Positions 1 through 7,609 of a DNA stretch of 64,000 bases are shown here, piece after piece (the first letter of the stretch is position 1; each line of letters begins with the position of its first letter). Source of the DNA: an uncultured Clostridium sp. (lineage in GTDB: Bacteria; Bacillota; Clostridia; TANB77; CAG-508); NCBI GenBank assembly GCA_946497695.1, contig CAMMLJ010000003.1, positions 1 through 64,000 of the forward strand, written 5' to 3'. Below the pieces are notes generated by a model. The model did not search any database. It was not told the DNA's origin and saw only the letters and a program-made list of their open reading frames with translations. The translations under genes and the position numbers were made by a program.

Positions 1-2
1 AC

Positions 3-914
3 TCTGTTGTAAATCAATTCTTCTTGCCTATGATAAAGCAAAAGTTTGATGAGCCAAAAGAACAATTAGAAAAAGAAATAAAAGAACAAAAAAATAAACT
101 TGAAAGAATTAAAAAAGCCTATATCAATGGAGTTTTTGAATTAAAAGAATATAACGAGGAAAAGAAAATAGTCGAGAAATCAATTAGTGAATTAGAAAGT
201 AAATTAGATACTACTGACTGTGTAGAAGAATTAAGATTTACACCAAAAGATATTTTACTAAAAAGAGATATTGACTTTATAAATAAAATAAAGCTAGATA
301 AAGAATATCAAGAAAGAACTAAAACTTGGAAAGATTATACTAGACAAGAACAAGCTGAACTAATAATGAAATATGTTGATGATATTGAATTAGAGTTAAT
401 TGGTAATGATATTTCTGTTAAACAAATAAATTTTAGAGAATCAATTTGTAAACCTTGTCAAGAACTATTTGATAATGGTTATATAGACACAACTAAACCT
501 GCAATTTTTGGTAATGTATTAGGTAATATTAGATTTAGTAACTACCTACCTGAAAAAGAGGTTAGTGAAATTATTATGAGATTAAAACAATACTATGATG
601 TAAGTTATACAGAAGCAACATACTATGTTGATAAGCAAGTATTTTATTTTAATTTTGTTGAAGATAACTCTGCTATTGTTAGAGTATTTCCATTAAAAGA
701 TTATTACAAACTTGATCCAGATAATAAAATGGAAACTTATGAATTTGGAATAATTTATATTCGTGAAGAAGATAAATTCCAAATGCAAGAGATTGATACT
801 GCATTTGATTATATACCAGATGAAACAAATGATAGTGTACTTTATATGAAAGAGCTTAAACCTATTTCAGTAGGTGTAAAGCCAGTAAAATTCTGCGAAG
901 AAGATACAGAATAA
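3..914 (+). CDS. Large serine recombinase, C-terminal part (gene begins left of window)
   Basis: The reading frame is open to the left edge, so this is the 3' part of a longer gene. The visible part starts with a strongly charged coiled coil (about the first 60 residues, Lys/Glu heptads) followed by a mixed alpha/beta tail containing WKDYTRQEQAELIMKYVDDI. This arrangement is typical of the C-terminal region of large serine recombinases (TnpX type) that excise and insert mobilizable elements through a circular intermediate; the catalytic serine domain would lie outside the window. A MobV relaxase and a TnpV protein follow on the same strand, as in Tn4451-like elements, which supports the call. 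Family membership is inferred from the coiled-coil region and context, because no catalytic motif is visible. Confidence 0.72.
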   Translation, partial: SVVNQFFLPMIKQKFDEPKEQLEKEIKEQKNKLERIKKAYINGVFELKEYNEEKKIVEKSISELESKLDTTDCVEELRFTPKDILLKRDIDFINKIKLDKEYQERTKTWKDYTRQEQAELIMKYVDDIELELIGNDISVKQINFRESICKPCQELFDNGYIDTTKPAIFGNVLGNIRFSNYLPEKEVSEIIMRLKQYYDVSYTEATYYVDKQVFYFNFVEDNSAIVRVFPLKDYYKLDPDNKMETYEFGIIYIREEDKFQMQEIDTAFDYIPDETNDSVLYMKELKPISVGVKPVKFCEEDTE

Positions 915-1020
915 TTGTTGCAACTATTAAAATATATCTACTATGTTGCAACAACAAATTAACGAGAATAAATTTGTATTTGCAATTAGCAAATATAAAT
1001 TTTATAACGAGTTAATTTGG

Positions 1021-1051
1021 ATAAATTTTATCCCAGTGGGAGAAAATTTAT
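1021..1051. other. Long near-perfect dyad upstream of mob (possible oriT or att element)
   Basis: Two 15-nt arms (ATAAATTTTATCCCA and TGGGAGAAAATTTAT) flank a single G and pair with one mismatch. The dyad lies between the recombinase and relaxase genes, directly left of the second dyad. It has no T-run after it, so it is not an obvious terminator. Confidence 0.55.
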
Positions 1052-1063
1052 TGCCTCGCAGAG

Positions 1064-1101
1064 CCCCCGAGTTTTGATAGAATGTCAAAACTCATAGGGG
1101 G
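1064..1101. other. Candidate origin of transfer (oriT) hairpin
   Basis: CCCCC-GAGTTTTGA, a 7-nt loop and TCAAAACTC-ATA-GGGGG form a 9-bp perfect stem extended by five G:C pairs with a 3-nt bulge. It sits about 60 bp before the MobV relaxase gene. MobV elements normally carry oriT just upstream of the mob/pre gene, so position and structure fit. The nick site cannot be assigned from sequence alone. Confidence 0.5.
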
Positions 1102-1164
1102 TTAGGAATTTTGTCAAAGTAAAATTTCTGTGCCTACGAAGTAAATGCTAAAGGAGGAAAAGAG

Positions 1165-2556
1165 ATGAGCGAAGAATTAGCATATTCTATTCATTTAGGC
1201 AGTGATAAAAATAAAACAATAAAAGCAAAAGAAATTGCAAAAAATAATCCATCTGGCGAAACTTCATTTTCAAATAATGGAATACAAAATGCTACACAGT
1301 TATCAAAAGTAAATAAGCATAATTTAAGAGATTATGATAATTATAAAGATGAAATCTGTGCGATTTATGGAACAGATAATTTATACAAAGATGTTCAAAA
1401 TCTATATTTTCAGGAATTTGAACAGGCAAGAATTGAATATAATAATAAACAAACTAGAGAGGATAGAAAAATAAAGAATTATTTTAAGCATATATCACAA
1501 GATAAACAAAAAGACTTGGCTTGTGAAATTATAATAGAACTTGGAGATATGGACTTTTGGAATGATAAAGATGAATATTACAAAAAAGGTATGGTACAAG
1601 TTTATAAAGAACAAGTACAAGATTTAATGAGAATTGTACCAGAATTTAAAGTAGCTAATGCAGTAATTCATTTTGATGAAACATCTCCACATATGCATAT
1701 TGTTGGTGTTCCAATAAAAGAAGATTATAAAAGAGGTATGAGAAAGCAACCAGCAAAATCAAAAGTATTTACGAAAGAATCGCTACAACGAATACAAGAT
1801 GAAATGAGAAATTGTTGTATAAAATCATATAATAAAATTTATCGTGAAAATTCATTATTAAAACAAAAGAAAAAAGGCAGAAATCAAGATATTGATGTTA
1901 AAGATATGGGAAATTATAGAGAAATTAAAAGACAACTAAAGCAAAAGGAACAAAAACTAACTGAAGCTAATAATCAAACAAAAACACTTGATAACAAAAG
2001 TAATGATGTAACTCAAATATTAGATAATTTAAAACCTACTAAGCTAAACAAAAATAATATGATTATTTCAAACGAGGATGTCAAGAAATTGAAAAATTAT
2101 ACAGAAGATGTAAAAGATATTACTCAAACAGTAAGAAGTGTAAATGACTTATATATGGCAATTAGTGATTTTGAAAATAGTACTTTTGAAATAGCAAAAG
2201 AAAATCGCTCACTTAAATATCAAATAGAGTTAAAAGATGATGAAATTGATAATCTTAAAAGTGAATTATCTACTAAAGATAAAATCATAAATAAATTACA
2301 AACTGAAAAGGAAAAAATAAAACAAGAATTGAAAAAATTTAAGAATTTTTGGCATAATATTATGAGCCATTTTCATAAAAGAATTTGCTATGATAAAAAT
2401 GAAAATTACAAAATTGTTAGTGATGATTTATATAGAAATGGTGTATTTGACGACAATGATAATGAAATTGCAAATAATATTTATAGAAAAGTAACGATAC
2501 CAGATGAGAATAAGAAAAATAAAAGTAAAAAGAAAAATAATGATATAAGATTTTAG
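1165..2556 (+). CDS. mobV: MobV-family relaxase (Pre/Mob plasmid mobilization protein)
   Basis: This 463-residue protein should nick oriT and pilot one DNA strand during conjugative mobilization, using a helper conjugation system. The diagnostic metal-binding signature HxDExxPHxH is present as HFDETSPHMH at residues about 169-178, and an N-terminal HN..R motif (NKHNLRDYDN) lies near residue 50. The C-terminal half is a long Lys/Glu-rich coiled coil (about residues 250-400). The start is set by AAAGGAGG 9-10 nt before ATG. The gene follows two strong dyads (candidate oriT) and precedes tnpV by 12 nt, so mob and tnpV are probably one operon. Tn4451 TnpZ is the closest functional analogue. Confidence 0.93.
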   Translation: MSEELAYSIHLGSDKNKTIKAKEIAKNNPSGETSFSNNGIQNATQLSKVNKHNLRDYDNYKDEICAIYGTDNLYKDVQNLYFQEFEQARIEYNNKQTREDRKIKNYFKHISQDKQKDLACEIIIELGDMDFWNDKDEYYKKGMVQVYKEQVQDLMRIVPEFKVANAVIHFDETSPHMHIVGVPIKEDYKRGMRKQPAKSKVFTKESLQRIQDEMRNCCIKSYNKIYRENSLLKQKKKGRNQDIDVKDMGNYREIKRQLKQKEQKLTEANNQTKTLDNKSNDVTQILDNLKPTKLNKNNMIISNEDVKKLKNYTEDVKDITQTVRSVNDLYMAISDFENSTFEIAKENRSLKYQIELKDDEIDNLKSELSTKDKIINKLQTEKEKIKQELKKFKNFWHNIMSHFHKRICYDKNENYKIVSDDLYRNGVFDDNDNEIANNIYRKVTIPDENKKNKSKKKNNDIRF

Positions 2557-2568
2557 GAGGAAAATGTT

Positions 2569-2958
2569 ATGAATAATAAATTACCAAAAACAAAAATTGA
2601 TGAAAGAACAGGTATTGAATATCATTTAAAAGGAGATTACTATATTCCTAATATAGTAGCACCAAAACAAGAAAAAATTGTTTTAAATAAATATGGGAAA
2701 ATGAGATTAAAATATCTAAAAGAGTGTAGAAAAGCTGATTATACTATAATGCTTATAAATGGAACTTTGAATACTCATTTAAAAGAAATACAAGAAACAG
2801 CTCAAACAAGAGTAGAGCAAATAATTGACCAACTAAAAGAAAAAAGTGATTTAACAGAAGATATGAAAAATACTGATGTGCTTTATTGGGTAGGAACAAT
2901 GAATTCTATTAAGGCACAAGCAGAAGAAATTGTATTTAAAGAATTAATATATTGGTAA
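2569..2958 (+). CDS. tnpV: TnpV-family transposon-encoded protein
   Basis: A 129-residue protein with the layout of Tn4451 TnpV: an N-terminal part with GDYYIPNI, a central KYGKMRLKYLKECRKADYT segment and the C-terminal stretch with LYWVGTMNSIKAQAEEIV. Its role is not established; the family is carried by mobilizable elements with a large serine recombinase. It starts 12 nt after the relaxase stop behind TAGGAGG. Together with the recombinase and relaxase it defines the left 3 kb as a Tn4451-like element whose right end I could not locate exactly. Confidence 0.85.
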   Translation: MNNKLPKTKIDERTGIEYHLKGDYYIPNIVAPKQEKIVLNKYGKMRLKYLKECRKADYTIMLINGTLNTHLKEIQETAQTRVEQIIDQLKEKSDLTEDMKNTDVLYWVGTMNSIKAQAEEIVFKELIYW

Positions 2959-2991
2959 ATAAAATAATTGAAAATTTATTTCATAATACCA

Positions 2992-3031
2992 AGACTGCAT
3001 TCTTTGACAAGTTTGTCTTAGAATGCAGTCT
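2992..3031. terminator. Hairpin between tnpV and a convergent orphan gene
   Basis: A 12-bp perfect stem (AGACTGCATTCT / AGAATGCAGTCT) is continued, after a TT/TT mismatch, by GACAA/TTGTC. It is a likely bidirectional transcription barrier between convergent genes, although no T-run follows on either strand. Confidence 0.5.
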
Positions 3032-3061
3032 CGAATTGGATTATTATCCAATTATGTTGGA

Positions 3062-3571
3062 TTAAAAGGACCAATTCCAGTCCTTGGTTCTGTTACCGTT
3101 GCTACCGATTTTGATGGAAAGAACATAAATGGGTTTACCGAAGTTATTCACTAATTTGTGAGTAAGATATTTTCTGCACAATTCCATTCTGCCATCAGGA
3201 AAGACATACCATTCTGCCCACTGCCTTCTATATCGCCTATACATTCTTCCCTCATGAACTTGTTCTGAATGTCCATGTTCTCCAATTACCAAGCCTTGAG
3301 ATTCCACATACAAATATGCAAATCTATGCACGGTATTCTTGTAGTAAAATTCTCCAATCGGCTGACTCCATACCTCACCAAGTACAACATCATCGTTGTC
3401 CATTCGTTCCCATTCATCACTTTGGGTATAACTTTCGCTTGTAATAACTGCTTCAAGCTCATCCCAAAAAAGTTTGTTGTTGCCCCCACAATACATTTCG
3501 CTTCTTAACTTGCGAATTTCTTCGAGGCGATTCATATCAAATGGCTGTAAATCTTTCCGCTGTTGTTTCAT
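3062..3571 (-). CDS. Hypothetical protein, orphan, HxH-containing
   Basis: I do not recognise this 169-residue protein. It has no signal peptide or membrane segment. A central GEHGHSEQVHEGRMYRRYRR stretch followed by WAEWYVFPDGRMELC could form a small metal site or a cupin-like strand pair, but that is only a pattern. The gene lies convergent to the mobile element, has its own promoter (TTGAAA-N17-TACAAT) and RBS (TTGGAGG before ATG), and looks richer in G+C than its neighbours. It resembles in style the other isolated orphans at 19631, 36637 and 54787. It may be recently acquired. Confidence 0.6.
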   Translation of the reverse strand: MKQQRKDLQPFDMNRLEEIRKLRSEMYCGGNNKLFWDELEAVITSESYTQSDEWERMDNDDVVLGEVWSQPIGEFYYKNTVHRFAYLYVESQGLVIGEHGHSEQVHEGRMYRRYRRQWAEWYVFPDGRMELCRKYLTHKLVNNFGKPIYVLSIKIGSNGNRTKDWNWSF

Positions 3572-3621
3572 AACATTATACCTCCAACATTAAAATTTTA
3601 AGTAACTATTGCTACAAAACA

Positions 3622-3650
3622 ATTGTAACATAAAATTCTTATATTTTCAA
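3622..3650 (-). promoter_or_regulatory. Promoter of the 3571-3062 orphan gene
   Basis: Read on the minus strand: TTGAAA, 17-nt spacer, TACAAT preceded by TG (extended -10). It lies 51 nt before the start codon. Confidence 0.55.
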
Positions 3651-3751
3651 TTATTTGATAGAACTTGCATAATGTTTGATAGAATATCAACATTTTCCAT
3701 AATTTCTTGTAAAAAATGTATAAAAAGCCAAAACAAATATTCGTAAAATTA

Positions 3752-3780
3752 TTGCAATTTACTTTAAAATATAATACAAT
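3752..3780 (+). promoter_or_regulatory. Promoter of the DinD-like gene
   Basis: TTGCAA, 17-nt spacer, TACAAT, 31 nt before the GTG start. Two copies of TTTGATAGAA lie 80-100 bp upstream (around 3653-3682) and could be binding sites. No LexA box of the Gram-positive GAAC-N4-GTTC type is visible. Confidence 0.55.
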
Positions 3781-3810
3781 ATATCATAAAGAGAAATGGA
3801 GATGATATTT

Positions 3811-4575
3811 GTGAATGAAATAAGTAAAAAAGAAAATTACACTAATGCAAATTTTGAAGATATAAAACACATTGATGAAAGTGGAATAGAATTTTGGTAT
3901 GCTAGAGAATTACAACTTGTTTTAAACTATAAAGAATGGAGAAAATTTGAAAATGTTATAAATAAAGCAAAGGAATCTTGCAAAAATAGTGATATTAGTG
4001 TGCTTGATTGCTTTGTCGATGTCGACAAGTCAATAATTTCTGGAAAAGGAAGAAAATCTATAATTAAAGATTATAAATTAAATAGATATGCTTGTTATTT
4101 AATAGCACAAAATGGAGATAGTAGAAAAAAAGTAATTGCTCTTGCACAAACATATTTTGCAGTCCAAACTAGAAAACAAGAAATTAGTGAAAAAGAATAT
4201 AGTATGTTAACTGAAGATGAAAAAAGATTTTATCAAAGGAATTTAACCAGAAAAGGGAATTATTCGCTTAATCAAACTGCTAAAAATGCTGGAGTTAAAA
4301 ATTTTGATAAATTTCATAATGCAGGTTATAAAGGATTATACAATGGCGAGACTGCTGATGATATTGCAAAAAGAAAAGGATTGAGATATAGAGAAGATAT
4401 TTTGGATAATATGGGAAGTGATGAGCTTATTGCGAATTTATTTAGAATTTCTCAAACAGAACAAAGATTGAAAAAAGATAATGTTCAAACAGAAAAAGAG
4501 GCAAATAAAACCCATTATAATATTGGAAAAATTGTTAGAAAAGCAATTAAAGAAGCTGGACGGAACTATGCCTGA
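3811..4575 (+). CDS. dinD: DNA-damage-inducible protein D (DinD) homologue, 3' frameshift
   Basis: The protein has the DinD core: FWYARELQLVLNYKEWRKF near the start, CDS positions encoding a Lys-rich middle, and YACYLIAQNGDSRKKVIALAQTYFA. In Enterobacteria DinD is an SOS-induced protein that antagonises RecA; the role here is inferred by homology only. The GTG at 3811 is preferred over the in-frame ATGs at 3796/3802 because GGAG (3798-3801) is 9 nt before it. The frame ends in a short aberrant tail at 4575. Removing the C at 4561 restores a typical DinD tail (GTMPEDLPTPKKSLKQLEKE) running to a stop at 4649-4651. This is therefore a recent frameshift or a base error. Confidence 0.85.
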   Translation: MNEISKKENYTNANFEDIKHIDESGIEFWYARELQLVLNYKEWRKFENVINKAKESCKNSDISVLDCFVDVDKSIISGKGRKSIIKDYKLNRYACYLIAQNGDSRKKVIALAQTYFAVQTRKQEISEKEYSMLTEDEKRFYQRNLTRKGNYSLNQTAKNAGVKNFDKFHNAGYKGLYNGETADDIAKRKGLRYREDILDNMGSDELIANLFRISQTEQRLKKDNVQTEKEANKTHYNIGKIVRKAIKEAGRNYA

Positions 4576-4695
4576 GGATTTGCCTACACCCAAAAAAAGC
4601 TTAAAACAATTAGAAAAAGAAAATAAAAAAATGTTAAATAAAAATATATAAACATATAGATAAGATGACGATATTGAAATAGGTTACTCAAAATA

Positions 4696-4724
4696 TTGAA
4701 TATTTCAACATTGTATGGTATACT
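4696..4724 (+). promoter_or_regulatory. Promoter of the 4810 gene
   Basis: TTGAAT, exactly 17 nt, TATACT; about 85 nt before the start codon. Confidence 0.6.
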
Positions 4725-4809
4725 ATTTTCATAATTTAATTATCTTGCAATCGCAAGTTTTATATATAGTAACTTTTAACAATAATTATTGTAAAGGAGG
4801 AAAAATAAA

Positions 4810-5163
4810 ATGGCTGAATGGGAATCCAGTTATGGAGGAATGTTTTTGCATAATGCACGGCTACTTACAAATGAAGAAATAAAAGAAAGATATCCACTTG
4901 AAAATAATTCAAATATGGCTAAATTAACGCGAGAGTTTGTGGAGAGAGGATATGATATTCTCTACGGAGAAAATCCTAACCTTAACTTCTATAATTATCT
5001 TGACTATAATTGGCTAGATGATGTAATCAAGACAGCTGCATATCTCTATAAAATTCCGCCACATGAAATTATAGTAGGATGTTTTACAGATATGTCGGAG
5101 CGTAAAGCAATTTATGCAGCAGTAAGATTAAGAAATTTGTCGGATATCCCAGTAATTTATTAA
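4810..5163 (+). CDS. Hypothetical protein, 117 residues
   Basis: Not recognised. It is soluble and aromatic-rich, with a helical C-terminus (ERKAIYAAVRLRNLSDIP). The RBS AAAGGAGG sits 7 nt before ATG. It is transcribed from its own promoter, is followed 77 nt later by a 23-codon reading frame with an equally strong RBS, and then by a strong terminator, so the two probably form a small transcription unit. The peptide starts with (M)VEWNAY, recalling the MAEWES start here, which suggests the second frame is a paralogue remnant or a small partner. Confidence 0.6.
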   Translation: MAEWESSYGGMFLHNARLLTNEEIKERYPLENNSNMAKLTREFVERGYDILYGENPNLNFYNYLDYNWLDDVIKTAAYLYKIPPHEIIVGCFTDMSERKAIYAAVRLRNLSDIPVIY

Positions 5164-5240
5164 GTCTAAACACAAGTGTTTTAAATTGACAATGGTCAAG
5201 TCAGCGAAATCTTTTAAATAATTTAAAGGAGGTAATCATA

Positions 5241-5312
5241 TTGGTAGAATGGAATGCTTACAAATTGGATTTGTCACGATTTGAAAAAATGCCAGATGAT
5301 TTTTGGAATTAG
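5241..5312 (+). CDS. Small 23-residue reading frame with strong RBS
   Basis: TTG start behind AAAGGAGGTAATCATA, 23 codons rich in Asp, Trp, Phe and Lys, ending at TAG just before a terminator. The start resembles that of the preceding gene (VEWNAY against AEWESS). It could be a real small peptide or a truncated paralogue. Confidence 0.35.
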   Translation: MVEWNAYKLDLSRFEKMPDDFWN

Positions 5313-5322
5313 AAGACCAGTA

Positions 5323-5357
5323 GGCTTCACACTAAAAGTGTGAAGCCATTGCTTTTT
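5323..5357 (+). terminator. Rho-independent terminator of the 4810-5312 unit
   Basis: GGCTTCACAC / GTGTGAAGCC (10-bp perfect stem, loop TAAAA) followed by ATTGCTTTTT. Confidence 0.85.
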
Positions 5358-5404
5358 ACAAATATAATAATATTATAAAATATTTAGAAAAATAGATATT
5401 TTTA

Positions 5405-5432
5405 TTGCAATTCATAAAAAATATGATATACT
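5405..5432 (+). promoter_or_regulatory. Promoter of the Nudix gene
   Basis: TTGCAA, 16-nt spacer, TATACT; the leader is about 100 nt. Confidence 0.6.
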
Positions 5433-5534
5433 TTAATAAATTGATTGATATTTGTATCAATTGTCAAGAGAGCCAAAAAAGTTGTAGATAACTACTTCGT
5501 TGGCACCAAATGTTCTATTAAAAGGAGAAATAAT

Positions 5535-6440
5535 ATGGAATATTTAGATATCTATGACGAAAATGGAAATTACATTGGAAAAGAAACAAGGGAAAATGTT
5601 CATAAAAATGCATTATGGCATAAAACAGTACACTGTTGGCTATATGATAAAGAAGGAAATGTATATTTTCAAATAAGGGCTGACGTTAATAAATTATATA
5701 CTACTGGGTCTGGACATATTAAAGCCGGAGAAACTGTTAAACAAGGTTTTGCACGAGAAATAAAAGAAGAAATTGGAATCGATGTTAATTATGAAAAAGC
5801 AGAGCTTGTAAATATATATACTTTTACTATGGACAAACAAAAAAGTGATGGTTCTATGTTTCGAGATAGAGCATTCTCTAATGTTTATGTTTGTGAATAT
5901 GATGGTAATGGAAAAGATTTTAATTTTGATCCAAATGAAGTAACTGGACTTGTAAAGGTAAATGCAAAAGATACATTAGATTTAATAAATGGTAAGAAAA
6001 AAACTATAACTAGTTCAGTCTATAAAAATATTAATAATTCAATTGAAAAATATGATAAATTAGACCTTTGCCTTGATAATTTTTTAGTAAATAAAGGTGA
6101 AACTACAATAGAAAAATATGGTGATATTTTAAATAATCTTTATATATTAAGAAAAGAGGAGACCTATTTTAGGTCCCTCTTTTTCTATGTATCTCCGTTT
6201 CCATTATCGGTTTCTGCTCCAGCTCCTGCATTACCAGTAGAACCTGTGCCAGAACTTCCTCCAGAACCAGATGTGCTTCCACCACCTGAATTATCACCAG
6301 AACCAGATTCAGCTCCACTTCCACCTTCTGAGCCACCACTAGTACCTGGAGTTGTTGGCTCTACAGGATCCTTTCCTCCTTCAGTAGTTGTTCCTGTAGA
6401 AGGCTCTTTTTCTTCCTTAGGTTCTTTTTCCTCTTCTTGA
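5535..6440 (+). CDS. Nudix hydrolase with aberrant Pro-rich C-terminal read-through
   Basis: The Nudix box GX5EX7REUXEEXGU is complete, from GHIKAGE through REIKEEIGI (about residues 59-81 from this start), so the enzyme should cleave a nucleoside-diphosphate-linked substrate with a divalent metal; the substrate is unknown. The start is ATG 5535 behind AAAAGGAG. The natural protein appears to end near residue 210, but no stop occurs there. The frame continues through the hairpin at 6155-6185 and then for 256 nt antisense to the Gly/Ser-rich tail of the LCP gene, giving a Pro/Ser/Glu-rich extension. That extension is probably an artefact of a lost stop codon. Its translation is limited if the hairpin terminates transcription. 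Confidence 0.85.
   Translation: MEYLDIYDENGNYIGKETRENVHKNALWHKTVHCWLYDKEGNVYFQIRADVNKLYTTGSGHIKAGETVKQGFAREIKEEIGIDVNYEKAELVNIYTFTMDKQKSDGSMFRDRAFSNVYVCEYDGNGKDFNFDPNEVTGLVKVNAKDTLDLINGKKKTITSSVYKNINNSIEKYDKLDLCLDNFLVNKGETTIEKYGDILNNLYILRKEETYFRSLFFYVSPFPLSVSAPAPALPVEPVPELPPEPDVLPPPELSPEPDSAPLPPSEPPLVPGVVGSTGSFPPSVVVPVEGSFSSLGSFSSS
6155..6185. terminator. Bidirectional terminator between Nudix and LCP genes
   Basis: AGAGG-A-GACCTA / TAGGTC-CCTCT stem with one bulge and a T-run on the plus strand (CTCTTTTTC), with A/T-rich flanks on the other side. It lies inside the Nudix reading frame. Confidence 0.65.
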
Positions 6441-7597
6441 GCATCTGTAGAAGTTCTATTTGTATTAGTATTTTGTTTATTTGTTCTTTTAGAATTCGTG
6501 CTTGTACTATTTGTATTAGTATTTGTATTTCGTGTACTATTACTGCTATTTGTTCTTGTATTTGTTGTAGTACGTATTCTTGTTCCACTTTCATTTTCAA
6601 ATTTTTCTTTGTTTGCTTCGATTTGTTCTTCAGTTAGTCCGAATAATGAACTTACTAATTCATTTGTTTCTTCTTCATCATTTACATAGAAAGATAATGA
6701 ACCAATATAATCTGCCACTCCTGGAAGCATTTCTGATTGTATATTTTCTGGGTTAAATTCAGTTGCTGAAGGAACATATTTTATTATATCTTCCATCTCT
6801 AAATTAGTTTCTATGTTTTCAAAAACAACTTGCATTATATCATCTATCTTAAAAATATTATTTCCAGATAAGATTTGTGTTGCGGCTGCTTTTAAAAATT
6901 CTCTTTGAGTTCTCATTCTACCTATATCTTGTGTACCATATTCTGAAGGATATGTTGTTCCATCATTATTATGTCTAAAACGAACTAATTGCTCAGCTTT
7001 ATCACCATCTAATAGTTGGTACCCTTCTTCTAAATGTATATGCAATTTTTGACTTGTATCGTCATAATCCATATCTATAGGGACATCAAAATACACTCCA
7101 CCAATTGCATCAACAACATCTCTTAATGCATTATTGCTAATTACCACATAATTTCTAACATCTATTCCAGTTAAATTTCTTACTGCCTCTAGAGTTTTCT
7201 CTGGTGAAGTTTGATACAATGCATTTATTTTATCATATGAATCTGCTCTAGTTGTACTATTACCTACAAATGTATCTCTTGGTATTGATAATATAGATAC
7301 TTTTTGTTCATTTGGATAATATGCACAAAGCATAATAGTATCTGTTAATTCTGCATCTATATCTTCACTTATACCCATTACCAAACAGTAAAATGGTTCC
7401 AAATTTTGAATATCTGTTTCGTCTTGACCTATACTTGTCATCAGCATTCCTTTTAATGACAATCCATTTTTAGCTATTTTAACACCTAAAACTCCTGTTG
7501 CAATTAATAATATTATTGTTATTATAGTTATTATTATATAAATTTGTTTTCTTTGTGTTGTAATATTCTTTTTCTTTTGACGTTGTGCATGTTTCAT
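6185..7597 (-). CDS. LCP (LytR-CpsA-Psr) family wall-polymer ligase
   Basis: LCP enzymes transfer teichoic-acid or capsule chains from lipid carriers onto peptidoglycan at the outer membrane face. The N-terminus has a basic stretch and one membrane helix (about residues 19-41). The extracellular LCP domain follows, with the features PFYCLVMGIS, DTIMLC, VSILSIPRDTFV, DKINALYQ, IGGVYFDVP and LVRFRHNNDG...DIGRMRTQREF; its conserved Arg and Asp residues bind the polyprenyl phosphate. From about residue 335 to the end it is a low-complexity Thr/Asn/Ser/Arg then Gly/Ser/Glu-rich tail, likely a wall-spanning spacer. RBS AAGGAG precedes ATG. It starts 12 nt after the ctpA-like stop, so the two form an operon. 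The tail is overlapped antisense by the Nudix frame. Confidence 0.92.
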   Translation of the reverse strand: MKHAQRQKKKNITTQRKQIYIIITIITIILLIATGVLGVKIAKNGLSLKGMLMTSIGQDETDIQNLEPFYCLVMGISEDIDAELTDTIMLCAYYPNEQKVSILSIPRDTFVGNSTTRADSYDKINALYQTSPEKTLEAVRNLTGIDVRNYVVISNNALRDVVDAIGGVYFDVPIDMDYDDTSQKLHIHLEEGYQLLDGDKAEQLVRFRHNNDGTTYPSEYGTQDIGRMRTQREFLKAAATQILSGNNIFKIDDIMQVVFENIETNLEMEDIIKYVPSATEFNPENIQSEMLPGVADYIGSLSFYVNDEEETNELVSSLFGLTEEQIEANKEKFENESGTRIRTTTNTRTNSSNSTRNTNTNTNSTSTNSKRTNKQNTNTNRTSTDAQEEEKEPKEEKEPSTGTTTEGGKDPVEPTTPGTSGGSEGGSGAESGSGDNSGGGSTSGSGGSSGTGSTGNAGAGAETDNGNGDT

Positions 7598-7609
7598 TTT
7601 TTATCTCCT

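Noticed and set aside
3653..3682. LexA box near dinD
   Set aside because: The TTTGATAGAA direct repeats do not fit the GAAC-N4-GTTC operator.
6361..6689. Small frames inside the LCP tail
   Set aside because: Low-complexity Thr/Asn/Ser codons leave other frames open; no RBS or composition support.
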